From: Gammaproteobacteria bacterium | GTDB lineage: Bacteria > Pseudomonadota > Gammaproteobacteria > Steroidobacterales > Steroidobacteraceae | Assembly: GCA_021773365.1 (NCBI GenBank) | Contig: JAJFKF010000150.1 | Span: forward strand, 1-64,000 | Reading direction: 5' to 3' | Length of the DNA: 64,000 nucleotides | Shown here: one piece after another, positions 26,600-35,013 of the stretch | How the letters are laid out: every line of letters begins with the position of its first letter | How positions within the stretch are numbered: position 1 is the stretch's first letter | Made by a program: the position numbers and the translations under genes | The notes under the pieces: model-generated | Databases searched by the model: none | Told to the model about the DNA's origin: nothing | What the model saw: only the letters and a program-made list of their open reading frames with translations

Positions 26600-27949
26600 A
26601 TGCATACGTATTCCATCCGCTTGCTGACGCTATGCGCGGCCGCGCTGGCTTCTGCCTGCTCAGGGATGAGCCCGGCAAAGCCATCGGCAAGCCAGGCGGT
26701 TATTGCGGCCATTGACGAGAGGCTGGATTTCAGCCCGCTCGATTCGATCGTCGGCGAGGCGCGTTACTTCAGCGTCGGCGAGGACTCCCATCGCATGCCG
26801 GGCGTGCATCGCTTCGTTGCCGATGCATTCAGGTATCTGGTGACGACCCGCGGCTTTCGTCTGTTCGTGTTCGAGTCCGCCTGGGGGATCGAGGAGGGAT
26901 TGCAGGAGTTCATGCATTCCGAGCGAACCGCCGTGCAGGGCGATGAAGGGTTCTTCCTGAACGCCTTCAGCTCACCGTCGACAATCGGGCTTCTGATCTG
27001 GATCAGGGACTGGAACCGCGCTCACCCGGACGATGAGATCCGCATTGCCGGCTATCAGCCCGAGCAGCCGGTGACTGACTTCACCGCACTGTGGACCTAC
27101 CTGCAGGCGCTCCCCGGGTTTGCGCGCAGTGCTCTTGAAGAGCGTGCCGCGCCCTGCCGGGCAGGCTCGGGCCAGTACCGGTCGAACATGGCGTTTATCG
27201 CCGATACTGCCGAACGCCGTGGCGCCGGGCTGGTGACCTACAACGCGGAAGATCGCACCGGCTGCCTGGCCGCCATCACAGCCATCGATGCATTTCTCGA
27301 CGAACACCGTGCCGAATTGACCGCCCGCTCCTCTGCCGACGCGTTTCGTGAAGCGAAGCTGAGGATCGTTAGCCTCGAGGCCTACGTGGGCCTGCTGACC
27401 TGGATCGCAGATCAGTGGGCGCGCAGCGAGGAGGTGACGCTGGCTGAGCAGATACAGCTGCAGGGAAAGGCCTACAACGGCGGGGATCGGGCGCGGGAGC
27501 ATATTTTCGCAACGCTGATGCAGACGCGCTACGCCGGCATGAAGGCGTTTCTGTGGATGCACAACTGGCACGCGGCCGAGCATGCTTCGGAGCTCAACCG
27601 CGACAGCTCCGGCGTGCTGACTATTCCTTACGGCACCGTTTCCCTGGGCGAGCGTCTGGCGAGACGCTACGGCGAGGGACTGGTCACCCTGGGGAACATC
27701 GTGCCCTGTGGTTCGACCTGCGCCGAGCCTCCCGGCTCGCTTGAACCGCGGTTCGCGCGGCACTTTGGGAAGTCGCCCGCCTTCGTGGATCTGCGGCTTG
27801 CGGGATCGGGCATTCGGGCGCGATCGCTTCTCGAACCCGGCACGCTCTATGCCAATCATCATAAGCTGGTTTTCGATGGCTTTGTCCTCGAGCGGCAGTT
27901 CGACGCCTTGTTCTACATGCCACCGGAGGTGGCCGGAAGGCTTCAGTAG
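26600..27949 (+). CDS. Erythromycin-esterase-like exported protein, copy 1
   Basis: The protein has 449 residues from ATG 26600, with a lipoprotein-like leader (LLTLCAAALASACSG). It carries the erythromycin esterase fold signatures: GEDSHRMPGVHRFVADAF (compare GExTHG, whose His is catalytic in EreB), FRLFVFESAWGIEEGL, LLIWIRDWNRAHPDDEI, a second histidine region FLWMHNWHAAEHASELN and a C-terminal YGTVSLGERLARRYGEGL. The Ere fold also serves enzymes with other substrates (succinoglycan biosynthesis-type), so macrolide hydrolysis is not proven. A close paralogue lies 3 kb downstream. It is probably anchored in the envelope. Confidence 0.85.
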   Translation: MHTYSIRLLTLCAAALASACSGMSPAKPSASQAVIAAIDERLDFSPLDSIVGEARYFSVGEDSHRMPGVHRFVADAFRYLVTTRGFRLFVFESAWGIEEGLQEFMHSERTAVQGDEGFFLNAFSSPSTIGLLIWIRDWNRAHPDDEIRIAGYQPEQPVTDFTALWTYLQALPGFARSALEERAAPCRAGSGQYRSNMAFIADTAERRGAGLVTYNAEDRTGCLAAITAIDAFLDEHRAELTARSSADAFREAKLRIVSLEAYVGLLTWIADQWARSEEVTLAEQIQLQGKAYNGGDRAREHIFATLMQTRYAGMKAFLWMHNWHAAEHASELNRDSSGVLTIPYGTVSLGERLARRYGEGLVTLGNIVPCGSTCAEPPGSLEPRFARHFGKSPAFVDLRLAGSGIRARSLLEPGTLYANHHKLVFDGFVLERQFDALFYMPPEVAGRLQ

Positions 27950-28063
27950 ATGATCAAAGTATATGTAACAGATGTCCGGTTGCTGCGGATCATGTTGTTG
28001 CGGCTCATGGAGGCCGCATAGGCGCCCTGGCGGTATCCGTGCGGCGTGTGTCGGTAGCAGCAC

Positions 28064-29461
28064 TTGGCGATTCCGGAATACGGCTGGCTCAGCCTGGCTC
28101 CGCCGGCGCTCACGATTGCGCTGGCGCTCGGGACCAGGCGGGTATTGCCCGCGCTGTTTGCGGGAGTGCTCGCCTCGCATACGGTACTGAGCGCCCCGAA
28201 CTTCGCCACGGTGCCGTTCGTTGCGATCGAACAGATGCTCGATACGGCGGCCAACCGCGACAACCTGCTGCTGATCGTCTTCAGTCTGATGGTGGGTGGA
28301 TTGCTGCAGCTGATCAAACAGGGGCGCGGCTTCGAGGCATTCGCCTCCCATGTGGTACGCCGCGGCAACGGCGGCAGGCGTACCGTATTCGGACTCAACT
28401 GGGTGATCGGCTGCGGCATGTTCCTGGAGGGGTGGAGCAACGTGTTGATCAATGGCGCTGCCACCTCCGCGCTGTACGACCGGCTGGGCCTGTCACGCCT
28501 GCGCCTGGCCTATTTCACGCACACAATCGGCATCTGCATCGTGTCGATGGCGGTCATGAATGGCTGGGGTGCATTTTACGTCGGCCTGCTCAACGTCCAG
28601 GGTGTCGAACGGCCGCTCGCTTTCATCGTCGAGTCGCTGCCGTTCATGATTTACCAGGGCGTGAGCCTGCTGCTGGTTGCGGTGGTCATGGCGAGCGGTC
28701 TTGCGTTCGGACCGTTGCGCCGGTTCGAGGCCGAGGCGCGCGCACGGGGTCTGGCGGCGCCCGAATCCCGTGCGACGGAGCCAAACGTCGGCGGCGTGAC
28801 GCCGCGGGTCGTTTTCATGCTGCTTCCGCTCGGCGTGCTGCTCGTTACGGTATTCGGGGCGCTGTATTTCACCGGGGGCAGGAACCTGCTGGCGGGCGAT
28901 GCCGGCTTGTCCATCACCTACGCCGTCGCGGCGGCCTCGGCAGTGGCCGCGGGACTGCTGCTTGCGTTCAAGGTCATGCGCGCCGCCGAGGTCGAGAAGC
29001 ACTTTATCGCTGGCATGGCGAAGTTCCTCGACGTCGGCATCCTGATCGTACTGGCGCTGTCGCTGGGCGAGTTGACACGTGCGCTCGGGACCGGCCCTTT
29101 CGTGGCGCAACTGCTCACCGGCGCGTTGCCCCTGTTCATCGTGCCGGCGTTGATCTTCGTGGCCGGGGCGGTGATGTCTTTCGCGACCGGCACCTCCTAC
29201 GGCACGTTCTCGATCATGATTCCGATCGCACTGCCGCTGGCGGCGGCCACCGGCCTCGATGCGCATCTGCTGTTCGGCGCCTGTATTGCCGGTGGTCTGT
29301 TTGGCGACAACACCTCTCCCATTTCCGACAGCACCATCGTCTCCGCCATGGGTGCGGAGGTACGGATCGTCGATCACGTGGCCACCCAGCTTCCGTTCGC
29401 GCTGGTGGCCGGTGCGCTGACGATCATCGTATTCCTGGTGCTCGGAGCGACGGTAAGGTAG
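28064..29461 (+). CDS. NhaC-family Na+/H+ antiporter-like transporter
   Basis: The 465-residue protein appears to start at TTG 28064, because an in-frame stop lies three codons upstream. It has about 11-12 hydrophobic helices, with family motifs VIGCGMFLEGWSNVLINGAA, SFATGTSYGTFSIMIPIALP and GGLFGDNTSPISDSTIVSAM. The last, GDNxSPISDxT, is characteristic of NhaC-type antiporters. Related carriers exchange organic solutes such as malate/lactate or amino acids, so in this operon it may move a breakdown product across the inner membrane. Confidence 0.88.
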   Translation: MAIPEYGWLSLAPPALTIALALGTRRVLPALFAGVLASHTVLSAPNFATVPFVAIEQMLDTAANRDNLLLIVFSLMVGGLLQLIKQGRGFEAFASHVVRRGNGGRRTVFGLNWVIGCGMFLEGWSNVLINGAATSALYDRLGLSRLRLAYFTHTIGICIVSMAVMNGWGAFYVGLLNVQGVERPLAFIVESLPFMIYQGVSLLLVAVVMASGLAFGPLRRFEAEARARGLAAPESRATEPNVGGVTPRVVFMLLPLGVLLVTVFGALYFTGGRNLLAGDAGLSITYAVAAASAVAAGLLLAFKVMRAAEVEKHFIAGMAKFLDVGILIVLALSLGELTRALGTGPFVAQLLTGALPLFIVPALIFVAGAVMSFATGTSYGTFSIMIPIALPLAAATGLDAHLLFGACIAGGLFGDNTSPISDSTIVSAMGAEVRIVDHVATQLPFALVAGALTIIVFLVLGATVR

Positions 29462-29470
29462 TGCCGAACC

Positions 29471-30718
29471 ATGACTGTTGAACATCTGTTGCCCTGGAGG
29501 AAGGCCGCAAAAGACGCGGTGGCCGAACTATGGTCCGACGGGACGTTGCGGCAGGTGCGGGCACAGACGCCAAGCCTGGATCGCCTGCTTCACTTCGACA
29601 ATGCCGGCGCATCCCCTGCGCCGACGCCGGTGTTCACCCGGATGGTGGAGCACCTGGAGCTGGAGCGGGAGATCGGCGGCTACGCGGCGGCCCGGGCGGC
29701 CGATGAAGAGATCACATCGCTGTACACGAGCATCGCCACGCTGATCGGCGCCGACGCCGCTGAGATCGCATTCACGGAAAACGCCACGCGTGCATGGGAC
29801 ATGGTGTTTCACGGCATCGCCTTCAGGCCCGGCGATCGCATCCTGACCAGCCGCGCGGAGTACGCCAGCAGCTACCTGTCGTTTATGCGCCTGGCGCGGA
29901 AAAGCGGCGTCACGGTCGAAATCGTACCGGATGGACCCGATGGCGCTGTCGACGTGGACTGCCTGCGTGCGCGTCTGGACGGGCGTGTGCGCCTGGTCAA
30001 CCTGTGCCATGCGCCTACGAGTAACGGGTTGCGCAACGATGCGCTTGCCGTCGGTGAGGCGCTTCGCGGCCACTCGGCGCTGTACTTCCTCGATGCCTGC
30101 CAAAGTATTGGTCAGATCGATATCGACGTGCGCCGCATCGGCTGCCACGCATTATCGGCGACCGGGCGGAAATTTCTGCGCGGGCCCCGGGGCACCGGCT
30201 TTCTGTACCTGCGAGCCGATGTGCTCGAGCAGTTCGAGCCACCATTCATCGACATCCGCTCCGCGGACTGGATCGCCCGCGACCGTTACGCATTCCGGCG
30301 GGACTGCCGGCGCTTCGAGACCTGGGACAGCTGCGTTGCCGGACGGCTCGGGTTGAAGGCCGCGATCGACTATGCGCTGACGCTGGGTCTGCCGAGAATC
30401 GAGCAGCGGGTGCGCGCCCTGGCCGGACAATTGCGCGCGGTGCTGCAGCGTATCAACGGCGTACGCGTGCGCGATCGCGGCCGGCTGCGAACCGGTATCG
30501 TGACCTTTGTTGTCGACGGCTGGGATGCGCTGCAGCTCAGAGCGGCCTTGCAGCGTGAAAAAGTAGTGCTGGGCGCGATCGAGCTGGCCGACGCACGGCT
30601 GGATCTGGAACCCGACGGCGGTGTTTCCGTGATGCGCGCGGCGGTGCATTACTTCAATACCACCGAAGAAATCGAACGCTTCGGGCGGCTGCTCGCCGCC
30701 TGCGCGCATTCAAGGTAA
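29471..30718 (+). CDS. Class-V aminotransferase-fold PLP enzyme
   Basis: The 415-residue protein belongs to the cysteine desulfurase/isopenicillin-epimerase superfamily: RLLHFDNAGASPAPTPVF at the start, AEIAFTENATRAWDMVFHGI near 100, LYFLDACQSIGQIDIDV with the PLP-contacting Asp and Gln, and SATGRKFLRGPRGTGFLYLR, where Lys is the PLP Schiff-base residue. It starts 9 bp after the antiporter stop. No signal peptide, so it is cytosolic. It could be a lyase, epimerase or aminotransferase acting on an amino acid released from the imported compound; the reaction is not determined from sequence. Confidence 0.85.
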   Translation: MTVEHLLPWRKAAKDAVAELWSDGTLRQVRAQTPSLDRLLHFDNAGASPAPTPVFTRMVEHLELEREIGGYAAARAADEEITSLYTSIATLIGADAAEIAFTENATRAWDMVFHGIAFRPGDRILTSRAEYASSYLSFMRLARKSGVTVEIVPDGPDGAVDVDCLRARLDGRVRLVNLCHAPTSNGLRNDALAVGEALRGHSALYFLDACQSIGQIDIDVRRIGCHALSATGRKFLRGPRGTGFLYLRADVLEQFEPPFIDIRSADWIARDRYAFRRDCRRFETWDSCVAGRLGLKAAIDYALTLGLPRIEQRVRALAGQLRAVLQRINGVRVRDRGRLRTGIVTFVVDGWDALQLRAALQREKVVLGAIELADARLDLEPDGGVSVMRAAVHYFNTTEEIERFGRLLAACAHSR

Positions 30719-30875
30719 CGCCAGTGCAACTTTCCACACCCTGCGGTGTTACCTGGTCGTGTCCACCCCGGGTCCAGCGTAGCGTGAGCTGCCGATGAAC
30801 TTGTGCTCTTTACGGTCGTTGCCACACTGTGGCGTGGACTGAATCCAGTCGTCATCAACGGAGATTGCCGCCATC

Positions 30876-32285
30876 ATGATTCTCAGTAACACTGTCACCG
30901 TCGCTCGCCGTGGGCCAGGTATTCGTTCCGTCGTGGTGCTGCTTGCAGCCGTAGCTGCGGTTGCGGCATCAGTCGGAGCATGTCGGAGCGCCGGCGCACC
31001 GATTCCCGACGCCGGGCAATCCGCCCAGGCAGGCAGCGGCGCCGATCTGACACAGCTTGATTCGATTGTCGGCGATGCGCGCTATGTGAGCCTCGGCGAG
31101 GACTCGCACGGCATGCCGGGCGTTCATCGCTTCGTCGCCGATGCATTCAGGTATCTGGTAGCCAGGCATGGCTTTCGTCTGTTCGTGTTCGAATCTGCCT
31201 GGGGGATAGAGGAAGGACTGCAGCAATTCATGCATTCCGATCGCACCACCATACAGGGCGACGAAGGGCTGTTTCTGAACGCCTTCAATTCACCGTCGAC
31301 CATGGAGCTGCTGATCTGGATCCGCGACTGGAACCGTGCTCACCCGGACGATGAGATCCGCATTGCCGGCTATCAGCCCGAGCAGCCAGTGACCGATTTC
31401 ATCGCCCTCTGGACCTACATGCAGTCGCTGCCCGGGTTCGCACGCAGCGGCCTTCAGGAACGCGCGGCGCCCTGCAGGGCCGGCTCCGGTCAGTTCCGGT
31501 CCAACAACGAATTTCTGGCCGATACTTTCAAGCGCCGCGGTGCTGGGAAACTCACCTACAGTGCTGTCGAGCGCGCCGATTGTCTGCAGGCCCTCGCGGC
31601 CATCAGCGCGTATCTCGAGGAGCACCGCGCCGAGCTGGTCGCCGGTTCATCCGCCGACGCGTTTGCCGAAGCCGGGCTCAGGATCATAAGCCTTGAGACC
31701 TACGTGGGATTGCTCACGCGGATCGCAGACGAGTGGGCGCGCGGCGAGGAAGTGCCGCTGGCGGAGCAGATACGCCTGCAGGGCGAGGCCTACAGCGGCG
31801 GTGACCGGGCGCGCGACCAGATTTTTGCGACGCTGATGCGCACACGCTATGCCGGCATGAAAGTCTTCTTCTGGATGCACAACTGGCATGCGGCCGAGCA
31901 CGCTTCGGAGCTGAACCGCGACAGCGGTGATCTGCCCACCATTCCCTTCGGCACGGTTTCCCTGGGCGAACGGCTCGCCAGGCGCTATGGAGACGAGTTG
32001 GTGACCATCGGCAACATCGTGCCTTGCGGTTCAACCTGTACCGAGCCGGCGGGGTCGCTTGAAGCGCCGTTTGCAGAGCGCTTCGGAAACTCCGTCACCT
32101 TCGTCGATCTGCGGCGTCCGCAATCGGGGCAACCGACCTTGCCGTTGTCCCGGCCGGGAATGCTCTATGCCAATCATCACAAGAGCGGCTTCGACGGCGT
32201 GGTTCTCGATCGTCAGTTCGATGCGCTGTTCTACATGCCGCCTGAGCTTGCCGGGAAAGTGGGGCGGGCAGGCGATCAGAAATGA
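30876..32285 (+). CDS. Erythromycin-esterase-like exported protein, copy 2
   Basis: The 469-residue paralogue of the gene at 26600 has long identical stretches, for example FRLFVFESAWGIEEGL and HNWHAAEHASELNRDS. A hydrophobic leader ends in a possible lipobox (ASVGACRS). Key histidines are kept in GEDSHGMPGVHRFVADAF and WMHNWHAAEH. The Gly after the first His (GEDSHG) matches the esterase consensus better than in copy 1, where it is Arg. The tandem copies flank the antiporter and PLP genes, so the locus arose by an internal duplication or nested insertion. Confidence 0.85.
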   Translation: MILSNTVTVARRGPGIRSVVVLLAAVAAVAASVGACRSAGAPIPDAGQSAQAGSGADLTQLDSIVGDARYVSLGEDSHGMPGVHRFVADAFRYLVARHGFRLFVFESAWGIEEGLQQFMHSDRTTIQGDEGLFLNAFNSPSTMELLIWIRDWNRAHPDDEIRIAGYQPEQPVTDFIALWTYMQSLPGFARSGLQERAAPCRAGSGQFRSNNEFLADTFKRRGAGKLTYSAVERADCLQALAAISAYLEEHRAELVAGSSADAFAEAGLRIISLETYVGLLTRIADEWARGEEVPLAEQIRLQGEAYSGGDRARDQIFATLMRTRYAGMKVFFWMHNWHAAEHASELNRDSGDLPTIPFGTVSLGERLARRYGDELVTIGNIVPCGSTCTEPAGSLEAPFAERFGNSVTFVDLRRPQSGQPTLPLSRPGMLYANHHKSGFDGVVLDRQFDALFYMPPELAGKVGRAGDQK

Positions 32286-32356
32286 GGTATGTAACCCGGC
32301 CATCCATTCCCGCCTGATCACAGATCCGATTGTTGACCGTACTGGAGAATTTCACC

Positions 32357-33517
32357 ATGAACAAAGCGTACAGCTCCCTTGGTGCAGCCCTGCTTCTGGC
32401 CGCTGCGGGAAGCGTGGTCCACGGATCGCCGGACACCACGGCCGCCCCGACCCGGCATGTGGAGCAACCCGACCTGCCGGCGCTGATCAAGCGGGTACTC
32501 TCCCCGCAAGGCTTCCTCGATCCGGTCTACGCCGCCCTCATCACAACTCCATCGCCCTACTATTCGGACGCCTGGGGTCTGCAGGCCATCAGGGACGTCA
32601 GTATCGAGCAGGTCAAGCGCGATTTCGTGCCGCGGTATGCACAGCTCGGCGAGACGACAGAGCACAGCGTCGAGCTGAAGTTTCCTGCCGGCTGGACGGC
32701 CACGTTCTGCACGCCGTGCTCCATCAGGATCATGGACAACGAACTGCCGATCAGCCATGTGCGTATCAGTGGCGAGACCTTCCGGGATTTCGTGCCGCAT
32801 GCGCGTGAGTTTCGCGCCATGCTGCGCGCGCGAAAGCTGGAGACAACCTACCTGATCCCGAATCCGGCCTATGACGCGGAACTGCAGGTCGCGCGCCGCT
32901 ACACGCCGGGTACCCAGGCCACGCCGGTGCAGGCCGATCCGCAGCTGGAGCGGTTCACATCGGCAAAGGACGCGGTGCTGATATACCCGGATGCCGTTCA
33001 CGGCAGTATCGAGCCCTACGACCGCCTGGTGGAGCTGCTGCACAGCGCCGACTACGACTGGCTGGCGCTGGAGATGCTGCCGAGCAGCGTCCAGGCCGAG
33101 GCGGATACCTTTATTACCGCTCCTGAAGGTTCCGCCGCCTACCGCGAGGCACGGGAAGTGCTGCTGAAGAACCTCTGGAAAGATCGTTTCGTGCCGGGTA
33201 CCCCCGACGAGGAGAATCACTACTTCAAGCTGCTCGAACTGATGCGCACGAAACACAAGCGCATCATCGGACTGGAAGGAGTGCCCCTGGAGTACTTCTT
33301 CTTCGGCGCCGGTGAAGTCGATGGTGCTGGAGGGGCGGCGCGTAACGTGCTTTGGGCGCGGCAGATTCCGGCCAGCGGCCGCGGGATCCTGTTCGGCGGC
33401 AGCGCACATTTCACCAGTACCTGGCCGGCGAACTTTCAGGATTTTCTGGCTATCAGCCATCCGCAGCTCGAGATTCTGAGCATCACGCCAATCAAGCCCC
33501 GCCCGATGCAGGAATGA
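32357..33517 (+). CDS. Exported protein of unknown function, possibly ChaN/Tiki-like fold
   Basis: The protein has 386 residues from ATG 32357, with a signal peptide (LGAALLLAAAGSVVHG). The N-terminal half contains a CxxC (FCTPCSIRIMD). The C-terminal half has YDWLALEMLPSSVQAEADTF, MRTKHKRIIGLEGVPLEYFF and ARQIPASGRGILFGGSAHFT, which recall the ChaN/TraB/erythromycin-esterase superfamily arrangement of a buried Glu and a late His after a glycine-rich strand. That assignment is tentative. It lies within the same run as the esterases and the amidohydrolase. Confidence 0.6.
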   Translation: MNKAYSSLGAALLLAAAGSVVHGSPDTTAAPTRHVEQPDLPALIKRVLSPQGFLDPVYAALITTPSPYYSDAWGLQAIRDVSIEQVKRDFVPRYAQLGETTEHSVELKFPAGWTATFCTPCSIRIMDNELPISHVRISGETFRDFVPHAREFRAMLRARKLETTYLIPNPAYDAELQVARRYTPGTQATPVQADPQLERFTSAKDAVLIYPDAVHGSIEPYDRLVELLHSADYDWLALEMLPSSVQAEADTFITAPEGSAAYREAREVLLKNLWKDRFVPGTPDEENHYFKLLELMRTKHKRIIGLEGVPLEYFFFGAGEVDGAGGAARNVLWARQIPASGRGILFGGSAHFTSTWPANFQDFLAISHPQLEILSITPIKPRPMQE

Positions 33518-33554
33518 GCGACAGCATGTCAGGTGTCATGATGGAGAGCAGCAT

Positions 33555-34976
33555 ATGAACAAGGTCTACCCTGCCGGCGGAAGACGGTCGATTGCCGGAG
33601 CTGTCGTCGTTGCAGCAGTCGCGTGTTTTGCGAACGTGCATGCCGAGCCGGCGGCAATCGATTCCCACTACTTCATCAGGACCGGTCTGCTCATCGATCC
33701 GGCAACCGGGCGGGTGACGAAGGATGCGGTGCTGGAGATCGCCGGCGGAAAAATCCTCGCGCTGGGAGCAGCCGATGATTTCGACATTCCTGCCGGTGCG
33801 CAAGTCCACGACTACAGTGACAAGTTCATCATCCCGGGCCTGATCGACACGCATGCGCATCTTTATACCTACCTGACCTTCGGGCATCCCACCAATCCGG
33901 CGTTACCGCCGCTGCTGCTGGCCAACGGCATCACCGCCATCCTGAGCCCGGGCTCGGGCGATCCCGAGGGGGATATCGCGCTGCGCAACCGCATCGACGC
34001 CGGGAAGACTGTCGGCCCGAGGATGTATCTGGCGGGCGAGTATCTCGACATGGAACCGTTGCGGGTGCCCTGGATGGATCCGGTCAGCACGGTGCAGGAA
34101 GCGACGACCAGGCTTGACATGTGGATCTCGCGCGGCGCCTCGGCGGTCAAGGTGTATACCGGCATGCGGGGCGATCTGCTGCGCGCGGTGATCGAACACG
34201 CGCATCTGCGCGGGGTGAAGGTCAGCGGACATCTGGAGGACACCAGCTGGGGCGAGGCAATCGCGATGGGTATCGACGTTCTGCACCATGGGATCTACTC
34301 CTTTCCCGAGATCATGCCCGCGGGAATCCCGCCGCAGACGATCGGGATGATCAATATCGCGCCGCCGGAGTACGACAAGTACTACCAGGCCATCGTCGAC
34401 ACCGATCTGCGCAGTCCGGAAATTCAGGCGGTGCTCCAGGCGGCGGCCAGGGCGAAGGTGGTTTTCGTGCCGACGGTGGTGGCGCTGCAGCCACCCGACG
34501 CGGCCCGGGATCACATGGCTGAACAAAAGAAGTTCTATACGCCTGAGGCGTGGCGGAAGGTCGAGAGCCGGTTCAACGCGGAGAAAAGAAAGTACGCTTC
34601 GCTGCTGACGCAGAAGAACATCGAGTTCGTCCGCCGGACCCATGCCGCGGGTGTGATGCTTTCCACCGGTACCGACATGACCAATCTGCAGATGCTGCCG
34701 GGGTGGAGTCTGTTTCGCGAGATGGAGCTGTTCGCGGAGGCGGGCATGGAACCCATGGCGGTGCTGAAGGCGGCGACTTATAACGGCGCCTGGGCCATCG
34801 GCCAGAGTGGTTTGATCGGCTCGCTGGCCGTCGGCAAGATGGCTGATTTGGTGGTGCTGAGCGCCGACCCGCTCGATGACATCAGCAACGTGCGCTCCGT
34901 CTTCCGGGTGGTGAAGAACGGCACCGTCTATACGCCGGCAGAAGTACTCAAGCCCCTGAAGGGCAGGATTCACTGA
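33555..34976 (+). CDS. Exported metal-dependent amidohydrolase
   Basis: The 473-residue protein has a signal peptide (SIAGAVVVAAVACFANVHA). It shows the amidohydrolase/imidazolonepropionase-like pattern: FIIPGLIDTHAHLYTYLTFG (HxH metal site), ASAVKVYTGMRGDLL (metal-bridging Lys region), VKVSGHLEDTSWGEAIAMGI (His), IDVLHHGIYSFPE (His) and MLSTGTDMTNLQMLPG (Asp). It is expected to cleave a cyclic or acyl amide, possibly an N-acyl dipeptide, in the periplasm. Its partner immediately downstream is an M28 peptidase, so the two may act in sequence. Confidence 0.88.
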   Translation: MNKVYPAGGRRSIAGAVVVAAVACFANVHAEPAAIDSHYFIRTGLLIDPATGRVTKDAVLEIAGGKILALGAADDFDIPAGAQVHDYSDKFIIPGLIDTHAHLYTYLTFGHPTNPALPPLLLANGITAILSPGSGDPEGDIALRNRIDAGKTVGPRMYLAGEYLDMEPLRVPWMDPVSTVQEATTRLDMWISRGASAVKVYTGMRGDLLRAVIEHAHLRGVKVSGHLEDTSWGEAIAMGIDVLHHGIYSFPEIMPAGIPPQTIGMINIAPPEYDKYYQAIVDTDLRSPEIQAVLQAAARAKVVFVPTVVALQPPDAARDHMAEQKKFYTPEAWRKVESRFNAEKRKYASLLTQKNIEFVRRTHAAGVMLSTGTDMTNLQMLPGWSLFREMELFAEAGMEPMAVLKAATYNGAWAIGQSGLIGSLAVGKMADLVVLSADPLDDISNVRSVFRVVKNGTVYTPAEVLKPLKGRIH

Positions 34977-35013
34977 GCGGCCGAGGCGCACAGGCGCCGG
35001 CACGTTATCTTCC

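Noticed and set aside
27950-28063. Possible small gene between the first esterase and the antiporter
   Set aside because: No ORF with a start and ribosome site; treated as a leader region.
28039-29481. 480-codon plus-strand frame overlapping the NhaC-like gene
   Set aside because: Arg/Gly/His-rich composition without helices; the alternate frame gives the clear transporter.
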